Part shown: positions 35,112-42,847 of the stretch, in pieces
Numbering within the stretch: the first letter of the stretch is position 1
How the letters are laid out: every line of letters begins with the position of its first letter
NCBI RefSeq assembly: GCF_900110245.1
Contig: NZ_FOCZ01000001.1
Span: 806,001-870,000, forward strand
DNA: 64,000 bases
Direction of reading: 5' to 3'
Source of the DNA: Niastella yeongjuensis
GTDB lineage: Bacteria; Bacteroidota; Bacteroidia; Chitinophagales; Chitinophagaceae
Made by a program: the position numbers and the translations under genes
Notes under the pieces: model-generated
Seen by the model: only the letters and a program-made list of their open reading frames with translations
Database searches by the model: none
What the model was told of the DNA's origin: nothing

Positions 35112-35684
35112 TTATTTGGCTCTTGTAAACAATATTTCCATCGTTTTGAATTCCTGTCCATTCTGCGACATAAACATTTCCATTTTCTGTGAATTGTCGT
35201 TCATTACCGTAAAGATCTCTTTTACATCCATGTCTTTGCCAGTGGTAGGGTCAACGGTTTTACCTTTGAAGGTGGCACTTTTTGAGGCATCGTCCCAGGT
35301 GCCTTCCATGTACATAACCCCTGTTCCCATATTATCTATCCAGGTACTGATAAACATTTTACGTGCGTTGTCCCAGGCTAAGGTGCCCTGGCCTTCAAAC
35401 GGTTTTCCCATCATATTACCGGAATGGTTGCTTTGTTGATAACGGCCACCCATCACCATCTTATTTACACAGGTTGAGGTACTTTTAGAAGGCGGTGCAC
35501 CGGGCTGCATCCACATGGTTACGTCCCCATTCCATTTTCCATCCCATTTGGCAATCATTTTATGTACATCACCAGGCGTCATATAATCTGTCCACGCTTT
35601 CATCTCCTCCTGCGTTTGCGCACTGGCAGTAAAACTGTTCATTACAAACAGTACGGCTAAGGCCGTAATGGTGAGCTTTTTCAT
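35112..35684 (-). CDS. DUF1579-family exported protein
   Basis: A 190-residue protein with signal peptide (1-22, ending ASAQ). The DUF1579 domain is recognised from KWDGKWNGDVTMWMQPG, GGRYQQSNHSG and the TWDDASKSATFKG strand; the fold is a beta-barrel like lipocalins. Function unknown. It is transcribed alone. The 180 bases upstream show no clear promoter. Confidence 0.87.
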   Translation of the reverse strand: MKKLTITALAVLFVMNSFTASAQTQEEMKAWTDYMTPGDVHKMIAKWDGKWNGDVTMWMQPGAPPSKSTSTCVNKMVMGGRYQQSNHSGNMMGKPFEGQGTLAWDNARKMFISTWIDNMGTGVMYMEGTWDDASKSATFKGKTVDPTTGKDMDVKEIFTVMNDNSQKMEMFMSQNGQEFKTMEILFTRAK

Positions 35685-35863
35685 GCTGTTAGTTTTTATT
35701 AAAATTACTATATCAAAAAAAGTACCAATGGGAAAACTGATAAGTATCAGTTAATGCCCGACGAAGCCGTAATGCAGCCTGATGAAAAAGGAGATGAAGC
35801 GCGTACTTTATGTGCTTTGCTATGCAACGGAACACACTAAACGAAGAATGAAACGGTAAATGA

Positions 35864-36958
35864 TCAATCTGCCGGAAAAGCGGACCTGTCGATATTCGGA
35901 ATAATTCGCAATGCGTTTTTATAATATACTTTCTTCAAAATTGTATCAGGCAGGCCCATGCCGTACATGGCCCAGAATGCATGGTATTTTTTGTGGTAAG
36001 GAAAGTATTCATCTTCTGTTTCCAGCACCCTGAAATAGGTGGTGTATTCTTCCGGCACCCAACTGTCCTTTCCAAACAGAATACGGTCCTGGTATTTTTC
36101 GAAGAACTGCCGGGCCATGCGTGGCTGGCGACCCAATTCTGCGATTACGGCACCAAATTCCACCATTACATTGGGCATTTCATCTAACAACTGGCCCAGC
36201 TTACCCAGGTTATTGGGATACCAGCCAAAATGCGCTGCAATAAATGTGGTTTTGGGATGCTTTTTAAACATCCGGTGCTGTTCTTCAATCAGCATTTCCC
36301 AGGGGGCAGGGTCGTCGTCACCCCTTTTTCGGCCGGGGTGTGAAGCGATTTCCAGCCAGCGTTCGTTGTGTTCATCTTCAGGATCCCAAAAGGGTTTGGG
36401 ATCGGCTGTGTGTATCAGTACCGGTATTTTTAACTCGCCGCATTTTTCCCAAATAGCATCCAGCCTGGGATCATCAACCGGCACCCGTTTACCGGTATTG
36501 TCTTTTACCGACAGGCCCAGGTTTTTGAAGATCTTCAGGCCATTGGCGCCGTACTTTACGTCGTCTTCCAGTTGTTTTACGGCTTTTTCCGTCCAGCCGG
36601 GTTCACCAATACCCCCGAAGCTGATATTGGCAAAAACAATAAACCGTTTGGCGGAGGTGGAGCGAATGTTGTCGATCTTGTTTTGAAGCCGGTTGCCATT
36701 ATCGCCACTGAGGTTCACCATTACGGCCATGTTCAGTTTATCCATGTCCTTTACCAGGTCTTTAAGGGCAGATGGCGACATGTTATTCTGGTGGTTATGC
36801 ACATCGATAAACGGAAAACGGGCATGGGTTAAAACATGTGCAGGCACAACCAGGGTCGAGGTGGGGGTATACCTTTCAAAATCCATATGTGCCGAAGTTT
36901 GTGCACAGGCGGTATGGAGTGTTATTAAAGAGCCGGCAATAAGATACAGCTTCCGCAT
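35864..36958 (-). CDS. Amidohydrolase-2 family protein, exported
   Basis: A 364-residue TIM-barrel metal-dependent hydrolase. From the ATG at 36958 a signal peptide (ending CAQ) is obtained, which a longer start at 36994 would obscure. Metal motif DVHNHQ (DxHxH) is at the front of the barrel, followed by LIHTADPKP and AAHFGWYPN His ligands and LFGKDSW (Asp). Family members include aminocarboxymuconate semialdehyde decarboxylase and uronate isomerase-like enzymes; the substrate here is unknown. Likely periplasmic. Confidence 0.88.
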   Translation of the reverse strand: MRKLYLIAGSLITLHTACAQTSAHMDFERYTPTSTLVVPAHVLTHARFPFIDVHNHQNNMSPSALKDLVKDMDKLNMAVMVNLSGDNGNRLQNKIDNIRSTSAKRFIVFANISFGGIGEPGWTEKAVKQLEDDVKYGANGLKIFKNLGLSVKDNTGKRVPVDDPRLDAIWEKCGELKIPVLIHTADPKPFWDPEDEHNERWLEIASHPGRKRGDDDPAPWEMLIEEQHRMFKKHPKTTFIAAHFGWYPNNLGKLGQLLDEMPNVMVEFGAVIAELGRQPRMARQFFEKYQDRILFGKDSWVPEEYTTYFRVLETEDEYFPYHKKYHAFWAMYGMGLPDTILKKVYYKNALRIIPNIDRSAFPAD

Positions 36959-37042
36959 AAAATGAATTTTCACCAAATTAGGTGCATTTGGCAATAATCT
37001 AAAACCGGCTGTATAAAAGACCCTCCTACGCGAATCAGATCC

Positions 37043-37699
37043 TTATTTAGCGGCTGTTAAGTCGTGCAGGGCGCTTTCAATCCGGCTCTTCAATACTTCA
37101 TATTCGGTATAACCCGATGCCAGCAAAACAAATTTCGATTCGTTGATCTGCAATAATACCTGGGGGTAACCTTTTACCTGGAGCTGTTTGCAGATGTCAA
37201 ATTCTTCGTGTGCCTTCTCTTTATAAACCGGGTCTTTTAGCAGATTATAGAATTCGTCCACAGGGATTGCATATTTTTCAAGTAAATGCCGGTAGGCTTC
37301 ATTATCATCCAAATCCCGCCCTTCAAATTGTAAAGCATATTGCAGGTCGGCTGCAAAAGCCACCTGTTTATCTGGATGGTATTCTTTAAAAACACACAGG
37401 GCAATGGCTGGTTTTTCAGAGTTGGGGAACCAGTCGCTTAACTCAGGCTTTTTGATATGCCAAAGAAAGTCTTCACCAAATACAGTACCTGTAGTTTCTG
37501 TTACTGCTTTACAATTGTTTAAAAAGTATTCAGCCATTACGCTTATTGGCTTGGGCGTTTCAGGCAGGATCATGCCACCTGAAAGCACTTCAAATTGTAC
37601 CTGGTTGCTATATTCCTTTGTTATCCGTTGCATAATGGGGCTAAAGGCATAACACCAGTTGCAATAAGCATCGTAACAATAAAAGATTACTGGGTCCAT
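37043..37699 (-). CDS. DsbA-family thioredoxin-like protein
   Basis: A 218-residue thioredoxin-fold protein with an inserted helical domain and the active site CNWC (Cys13-Cys16) in YDAYCNWCYAFSP. The cis-Pro loop is seen at VKGYPQVLL. No signal peptide, so it acts in the cytoplasm, as do FrnE-like DsbA proteins. The C-terminal helix closes the fold. Role as a disulfide isomerase or a peroxidase partner is undetermined. Confidence 0.87.
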   Translation of the reverse strand: MDPVIFYCYDAYCNWCYAFSPIMQRITKEYSNQVQFEVLSGGMILPETPKPISVMAEYFLNNCKAVTETTGTVFGEDFLWHIKKPELSDWFPNSEKPAIALCVFKEYHPDKQVAFAADLQYALQFEGRDLDDNEAYRHLLEKYAIPVDEFYNLLKDPVYKEKAHEEFDICKQLQVKGYPQVLLQINESKFVLLASGYTEYEVLKSRIESALHDLTAAK

Positions 37700-37738
37700 A
37701 TTTATTGTGAAATTACAGCTATCCTTTCAATCTTAATT

Positions 37739-37775
37739 AAAACGGCTATCTATGTAAAAACACAGATAGCCGTTT
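37739..37775 (-). terminator. Terminator of the lipocalin-like gene
   Basis: AACGGCTATCT and AGATAGCCGTT form a perfect stem, extended by TGT/ACA past one mismatch, followed on the minus strand by TTTTAATT. It is about 32 bases past the stop of the 38.3-kb gene. Confidence 0.85.
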
Positions 37776-37806
37776 GCGATAGTGGTATAATAATATTTTT
37801 TACCTA

Positions 37807-38319
37807 TTACTTCTTTCTTTTCCTGTAAATAAGAATGGCTTCTTCAGTTGAGTTGGCACTGGTTTTAACCAATCCTTTCAGGGTAAGTATACTTTCATCA
37901 ACACCTATTACAACAAAAACCTTGGCATCGGTGCCGGTGACATCGTTCAACTTTAATACAGTGGGCCGTCTTTCATCAACCACTCTTTTGCCCAGTTCAT
38001 ACTTCACTTCTTTAACCAGTTCTTCTTTCAGGTTCCACCGGTATTGCTTTACCTCATTGGTGCATCCGGTTTTGGAAGTACCTAAATAAGTTTTAGCACT
38101 GTTATCGGGAAACAATTCAATTTGCTGGTCTTTTCTGCATTCATCAAATTCCCAAAATGCATCGGATGAACGATAACCATCTTTATTGAGATCAACAGGT
38201 TGTTTGAATTTAACAGACTGCAGCACCCACAAACCCGTAAACTGCGAAGTGTCGTATTGGGCGTATAGTGTATAAATGAAAAAAAAGCAAACCACGCATA
38301 AAGCCAAAATTCGTTTCAT
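37807..38319 (-). CDS. Exported lipocalin-like protein, 170 aa
   Basis: Signal peptide (1-20, ending YAQ), then a small beta-barrel-like domain beginning SQFTGLWVLQSVKF, which is the GxW start of lipocalin-type DUF4488/lipocalin-4-like families. Two Cys (in DECRKDQQ and TGCTNEV) may form a disulfide. No catalytic motif. An 8-bp perfect palindrome (TACAGAAA/TTTCTGTA, 38342-38361) lies 22 bases upstream of the start. The product is probably a periplasmic or outer-membrane-facing binding protein. Confidence 0.7.
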   Translation of the reverse strand: MKRILALCVVCFFFIYTLYAQYDTSQFTGLWVLQSVKFKQPVDLNKDGYRSSDAFWEFDECRKDQQIELFPDNSAKTYLGTSKTGCTNEVKQYRWNLKEELVKEVKYELGKRVVDERRPTVLKLNDVTGTDAKVFVVIGVDESILTLKGLVKTSANSTEEAILIYRKRKK

Positions 38320-38432
38320 AGTATAAGATTAAGGGTATAAGTACAGAAACGAGTTTCTGTAAAAAGAACGCCGAAAGATCAAAAATATTTCCGGAATAGT
38401 GAAATGTTTACCTACAAAAAACCCATTAGCAA

Positions 38433-39014
38433 TCATTTACAAATCAACGCTTCCTGTAACATTTTGGTAGATGGCCACTCCGGTTTGATTATGCTGTACA
38501 AAATTGTATTGCGAAACGTTCCATCCTCATTTTTTCGATGGCACCTTAGTACACCTTCTTTGATGCCGCCGATCTTTTCTATGGCTTTTTGCGATCGTAT
38601 ATTGGTTGCTCTTGTTCTGAATTCGACCCGCATGCACTGCAATTTTTCAAAACAATAAGTCAATAGTACATATTTACTTTCTATGTTAATCTTTGTACCC
38701 CAAACAGTTGGTGAAAGCCAGGTAGGCCCTATTTCCAGTTGTTGATTACTAACGTCTATGTTAATAAAACCTGTACTGCCACATACCTGCCTGGTTGTTG
38801 TATTCCGGATCACATACGTAATCTGCTGGTTGTTCAGATTACTTGTTTGCAGCTCTTTTACAAAAACGTCAAAACCAGCTTTACCCTTAATTTTATACGG
38901 AAGATTTTCCCAGATCTTTTCATCCATAGCTATCGTTTCCAGTTCAGGGATGTGACTATAGGTAAGCCTTTCCAGATGGATAAGGCGCCCGGGCAAGAGA
39001 TGTTCAAATTGCAT
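38433..39014 (-). CDS. GNAT N-acetyltransferase, RimJ/RimL-like
   Basis: A 193-residue acetyltransferase. The RimJ/RimL pattern is clear: an LxRLTYSHIPEL start, GSTGFINI strand, GPTWLSPTVWGTKINIESK (acetyl-CoA-binding turn), CMRVEFRTRATNIRSQKAIEKIG and EGVLR. Substrate unknown; family members acetylate ribosomal proteins or antibiotics and polyamines. It is transcribed alone. Confidence 0.9.
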   Translation of the reverse strand: MQFEHLLPGRLIHLERLTYSHIPELETIAMDEKIWENLPYKIKGKAGFDVFVKELQTSNLNNQQITYVIRNTTTRQVCGSTGFINIDVSNQQLEIGPTWLSPTVWGTKINIESKYVLLTYCFEKLQCMRVEFRTRATNIRSQKAIEKIGGIKEGVLRCHRKNEDGTFRNTILYSIIKPEWPSTKMLQEALICK

Positions 39015-39080
39015 AATGTACTACTGATAGTATTTCAGAAGGTTATAACGTGTTGTCACTTTCTTTGACTGGCAGGCACA

Positions 39081-39111
39081 AAAAAAGTCCTCCCGTTTAA
39101 AGGGGAGGACT
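39081..39111 (-). terminator. Terminator of the Gly/Tyr-rich protein gene
   Basis: AGTCCTCCC and GGGAGGACT pair perfectly (9 bp) around a TTTAAA-containing loop and are followed on the minus strand by seven T. It is 28 bases after the stop. Confidence 0.92.
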
Positions 39112-39138
39112 GCAAAATAAGTTTTTACAACATTTTAT

Positions 39139-41622
39139 TTATCCGCCGCGTCTTATGCGGCCACCGCCATTGCCACCGCCACCAGATCCTGATGATCCAC
39201 CACGACTGGGTGGGCTATAAGTTCTGGGGCTGCCACCGCCGCCGCCAAAGCTGCCGCCGCTACGTGGTATTGAACCACCGCCACCCTGTGGTTGTGTACC
39301 TGGCCTGCTGCCGAAGTTACCACTGCTTCGTGAAAAGCCACCACCTTGTGGTTGGGGGTTAGGTCTGCTGCCATAGTTGCCATTGCCGCTGCTGTTGTTG
39401 CCCCGGGATGGCATCTCGAAGGTGCGTTGCGGACGGTTGTCCGGTGCCTGAAAGCGATCGCCTGAACGGGGCAGGTTATTGCTGTTGCCGTTAAACGTAC
39501 GGTTGCCGCCAGGATTCGAAAATCCGGTTGAATTACGCGGATTAGTCCAAACCCGGTTACCGCCATTGGGCGTTGTAACCGTTCTGCCACCAGGCGAAGT
39601 AACAGGTCTGCCACCGGTGTTGTTGCCTCTGGTAAAGCCACCATTGTTGTTATAATTTCCTGAACCAAAACGGCCCCCGTTGTTATAACCATTGCGGCCA
39701 TAACCACCATTGTTGCTATAACCATTACGTCCATAACCATTACGGCCATAACCTGGATTTCCAACATAGCGGCCCCCGGTATATGGTCTGTTGTATCCGG
39801 AATAAGTTCTTGTAACCACGCCGCCTCTGTTACGATAGATATTCGTATTGGAGTAATAATTATTTACGATAGTGACATTAGAGTGGCTGCGATAGGAGTA
39901 GTAACTGTTGTGACCATAATATCCGCCGCGGTAGTAATAAGAAGGTCCGTAGTAGCAGGGACGATAAACACGTGGGCCCCACCAGCCACCACAGCCATAA
40001 TAACCATAGGGATAACCACCACCAAAACCAATGCTGACATTAAACCAGTCGTAACCAAAGCCTACGCCAAAGCCCCAGCCAAACCAGGGGTTGTAACGGA
40101 TACCGAAGCCCCAGGTATATGGACGTGGATAGTAATAATGTCCATACCAGGGACGGTAATAGTAACCAGTACCATAAACTACAGTTGGACCATATACATA
40201 AGCATTCAAATAACCAGGCGTATAACCCATGTACACATAGTCTGGAGTTACGTCGTAGATATACACATATTTCATGTAATATACCGGGTAACGGGGGGGA
40301 ATCAGTGCCACGGCGGCAGGACGGTTTACACTTACTGCCCATGGACCGGCAGCATTGTTCGACTCAAACCAAACGCCATCGTCAACCGTATAATACCGGC
40401 CATTGGCGCGGATCACAGAGCCGGAGGTATTGGTTGCATACGACATGTCAGTACCGTCAATTGCTTCAAATTCCGGGTCACCGTCATAATTGATATCTGC
40501 TTTTGCTTTGTTACGTTCAACTTTGGCTGTTTGTGGTAGCTGCGCATCTTCAACGGCATCATTTGCCTGTTCGGTCCCAGCTACACTTGCCAGCACATTG
40601 TCTTTGGGTGAACCTTTAGGGATCTTGGCAAACTCAGCAGGCAGTTTATCGGCTTCCACAAACTTCCAGTTGCCGCTGAGGGTTTTTGAAGTATACCAGC
40701 GGCCTGAAAGCAATACGTAATACTGTTGTGAATTGATGTCCATGAAAATATCGTTCTCAGAGTTGGACACATACAACAAGCCGGTGCCTTCTACTGCTGC
40801 AAAGTTCGCTTCGCCTTTTGACTGGATCAATTCTGCCGGTTCGGTTGTTACCACAATATTGTAAATGGTATTATCGTCGCTTTCTTTTCCATCTTCCGTA
40901 TTGTTTTTCTTATCGGCTTCTTTGATCTGTGTTTCTATTTTCGAAAGATTAGAAGGAATTTCGGTGATGATCTTATATGGACCGGTAGCAGCCGGAGCAG
41001 TGTACCAGTGTTTGCCGCCGTATAAATAGTATTTGCTGTCGTGGTTTTTTACGAGCACAAACGGCGTATTCACCACCGCTTCAACACCCCAGTCTTTGTT
41101 CGATTGCAGCTTGGGATCGCCGTCAATTGAAACCAGGATGGAGGGAACGTTGGTGTAAATAACTTTTGGAGGCGTATTGTTGATCTGACTGGCGAGGCTG
41201 GTTTGCTGTTTATTCAGATCGAGTGAGGTCTGCAGATCACTGAGTGGAAAGGAAATGTCCCAGGAAGGTGTTTTGTCTTCCAGGACATTGGCAATACCAT
41301 CCAGTTTATCATCGTCTGTTTCACCAGGCAATTTAATGTTGGTGATATAAATGCTTTTAACGTTAACCTGCGAACCGGCGGTTTCTGTAGTGGCTTTTAA
41401 CCAGGCTACACCAAACACTGGTTCTGTTTTCCCATTTTCCAACACAGAAATAGCGGCGTGCGCTTTTAATGTATTGTCTTCAAACGACTCAGGTTGCCAT
41501 TGATATAGCTTTACGATGGTCCCTTCAGAAGTAGTTGCTGTTTTGGGCCAGTTTTCCTGGGCCATAACAAGGTGAGTGATCATACTACCCACCACTACGG
41601 CCACAAGTGTAAAAATCTTCAT
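39139..41622 (-). CDS. Large secreted Gly/Tyr-rich protein with three Trp-Tyr repeats
   Basis: An 827-residue exported protein (signal peptide 1-21, ending VMAQ). The first 450 residues contain three repeats of a YY-x-GxxWYxxxxxxGPW/Y pattern (GGKHWYTAPAATGPYK, SGRWYTSKTLSGNWK, DDGVWFESNNAAGPWA), resembling the modules in proteins annotated as carbohydrate-binding family V/XII. The next block is strikingly Tyr-rich (VYVYMGYTPGYLNAYVYG, GTGYYYRPWYGHYYY), and the last 250 residues are a Gly/Asn/Arg/Ser run. The low-complexity tail suggests a cell-surface or matrix role. No enzyme motif is seen and binding of sugar is not shown. It is transcribed alone. Confidence 0.85.
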   Translation of the reverse strand: MKIFTLVAVVVGSMITHLVMAQENWPKTATTSEGTIVKLYQWQPESFEDNTLKAHAAISVLENGKTEPVFGVAWLKATTETAGSQVNVKSIYITNIKLPGETDDDKLDGIANVLEDKTPSWDISFPLSDLQTSLDLNKQQTSLASQINNTPPKVIYTNVPSILVSIDGDPKLQSNKDWGVEAVVNTPFVLVKNHDSKYYLYGGKHWYTAPAATGPYKIITEIPSNLSKIETQIKEADKKNNTEDGKESDDNTIYNIVVTTEPAELIQSKGEANFAAVEGTGLLYVSNSENDIFMDINSQQYYVLLSGRWYTSKTLSGNWKFVEADKLPAEFAKIPKGSPKDNVLASVAGTEQANDAVEDAQLPQTAKVERNKAKADINYDGDPEFEAIDGTDMSYATNTSGSVIRANGRYYTVDDGVWFESNNAAGPWAVSVNRPAAVALIPPRYPVYYMKYVYIYDVTPDYVYMGYTPGYLNAYVYGPTVVYGTGYYYRPWYGHYYYPRPYTWGFGIRYNPWFGWGFGVGFGYDWFNVSIGFGGGYPYGYYGCGGWWGPRVYRPCYYGPSYYYRGGYYGHNSYYSYRSHSNVTIVNNYYSNTNIYRNRGGVVTRTYSGYNRPYTGGRYVGNPGYGRNGYGRNGYSNNGGYGRNGYNNGGRFGSGNYNNNGGFTRGNNTGGRPVTSPGGRTVTTPNGGNRVWTNPRNSTGFSNPGGNRTFNGNSNNLPRSGDRFQAPDNRPQRTFEMPSRGNNSSGNGNYGSRPNPQPQGGGFSRSSGNFGSRPGTQPQGGGGSIPRSGGSFGGGGGSPRTYSPPSRGGSSGSGGGGNGGGRIRRGG

Positions 41623-41834
41623 ACGGGAATTTTTATTTTTGATAGAATGTATAGGGCAATTCTTATGTTAATTTACTACCAATAGACGGTAGTTACAATT
41701 GCAGGTTTATAAATGACCTCAGCTTTTGCAAAACATTAGACAAAACAAACGTTAAAGGGGTGTAGTTTCGGTGCCCAAGTTAATGACTTTTTAACAAGGG
41801 CACCAGGGTGTACTGTCATTTAGTCTTTTACGTG

Positions 41835-41842
41835 TATTTTTG
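41835..41842 (+). promoter_or_regulatory. Candidate -7 element of tmk
   Basis: TATTTTTG fits TAnnTTTG exactly and lies 8 bases before the tmk ATG, so the transcript would be nearly leaderless. No clear -33 TTTG at the normal distance. Confidence 0.4.
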
Positions 41843-41850
41843 AACGAGTT

Positions 41851-42483
41851 ATGAAACACCGGAATAATCTTTTTATTGCCCTGGAAGGGATCGATGGCAG
41901 CGGAAAAAGTACGCAGACCAAACTACTTACCGAACAACTGAGTAATCAGGGACACAAAGTATACAGCACCTTTGAACCTACCAATAACCCAATCGGTAAA
42001 ATGATCAGAGATATTCTGAAGGGACATACCAAAGCCGACTATCGGATAATTGCAGGTTTGTTTGTGGCTGATCGTCTTGATCATTTATTAAATGAAGAAT
42101 ATGGTATTGTGAAAAAGCTGGAGGAGGGGTACACGGTGATCATGGACCGCTATTATTTTTCTTCCTACGCTTATCAGGGGGCGCATATGGACATAGACTG
42201 GGTGATACAGGCCAATGCCATGAGCGCAAGTGTCCTTCGTCCGGATGTGAATATCTTCATCGATGTTGCTCCCGAAACAAGTATGCAACGGTTACACGCC
42301 AACAGGGACAATATCGAGTTGTTCGAAACGCTCGATAACCTGAAACTGGTGCGTTCAAAATATATGGAAGCGTTTGAAAAGCTAAAGAATGAAGAAAAGA
42401 TATTTTCTGTTGATGGCAATCGTACACCTGACCTGATTGCCGGTGACATCTGGCAAAAAGTAGCGTCAATGTTTACTTTATAA
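41851..42483 (+). CDS. tmk: Thymidylate kinase
   Basis: Tmk phosphorylates dTMP to dTDP for DNA synthesis. The 210 residues show the P-loop EGIDGSGKST at 10-19, the DRYYFSSYAYQGA block (DR-x motif) and a lid region near 140-150 with PETSMQRL. Length and motifs are normal. It converges on the broken peptide deformylase gene with an 11-base overlap of the ends. Confidence 0.95.
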   Translation: MKHRNNLFIALEGIDGSGKSTQTKLLTEQLSNQGHKVYSTFEPTNNPIGKMIRDILKGHTKADYRIIAGLFVADRLDHLLNEEYGIVKKLEEGYTVIMDRYYFSSYAYQGAHMDIDWVIQANAMSASVLRPDVNIFIDVAPETSMQRLHANRDNIELFETLDNLKLVRSKYMEAFEKLKNEEKIFSVDGNRTPDLIAGDIWQKVASMFTL

Positions 42484-42787
42484 ACTTCATGGGGTATTTG
42501 GCTTTTACCAGTCCTTTGGATATTTTTTCCAGTTTGCCCTGTAATAATTTACGTTTTAATGGCTTCAGGTAATCGAGGTACAGCAAGCCTTCGGTTTGGT
42601 CGTACTCGTGCTGGATCATACGGGCTGTAGTGCTGTAAAAGGTCTTTGTTTGCCGTTGAAAATCCCGGTTGAAGTTATCCGGCGTAACGCTCCAGGGGCG
42701 CGTAACGGGCTCTGCAAGCGCTGGAATGCTCAAACAGCTTTCCTCGTCGGTCCATACTGTGGCTATAAGATAGATGGGGAGTTGCAT
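42473..42787 (-). pseudogene. Peptide deformylase remnant: C-terminal half with lost metal ligand
   Basis: A 104-codon frame. The sequence after residue 15 aligns to the second half of Def: EESCLSIP corresponds to motif 2 EGCLS (metal Cys kept, Gly changed to Ser), and IQHEYDQTEG to motif 3 QHExDHxxG, in which the second metal His is Gln. The catalytic Glu is kept. Motif 1 (GxGLAAxQ) and the whole N-terminal half are absent; the bases before the first Met are a terminator of polA, not a lost reading frame. With one ligand gone and half the fold missing, deformylase activity is very unlikely. The intact downstream helix (YLKPLKRKLLQGKLEKI) suggests recent decay or a new use. Confidence 0.85.
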
Positions 42788-42808
42788 ATCCTTACTATTG
42801 TAGAAAGG

Positions 42809-42836
42809 CCCTTCGACCCGGAGCCGGGTCGAAGGG
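42809..42836 (-). terminator. Hairpin terminator of polA
   Basis: CCCTTCGACCCGG and CCGGGTCGAAGGG are perfectly complementary (13 bp) with a very short loop. It is 12 bases past the polA stop and 22 bases before the first ATG of the deformylase remnant. The T-run is short (CCTTTCT), so termination may be partial. Confidence 0.75.
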
Positions 42837-42847
42837 TGTTAATATGA

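Noticed and set aside
39153-39767. Ala/Val/Thr-rich frame inside the Gly/Tyr-rich gene
   Set aside because: It is an out-of-phase shadow created by the low-complexity GGN codons of the real gene.
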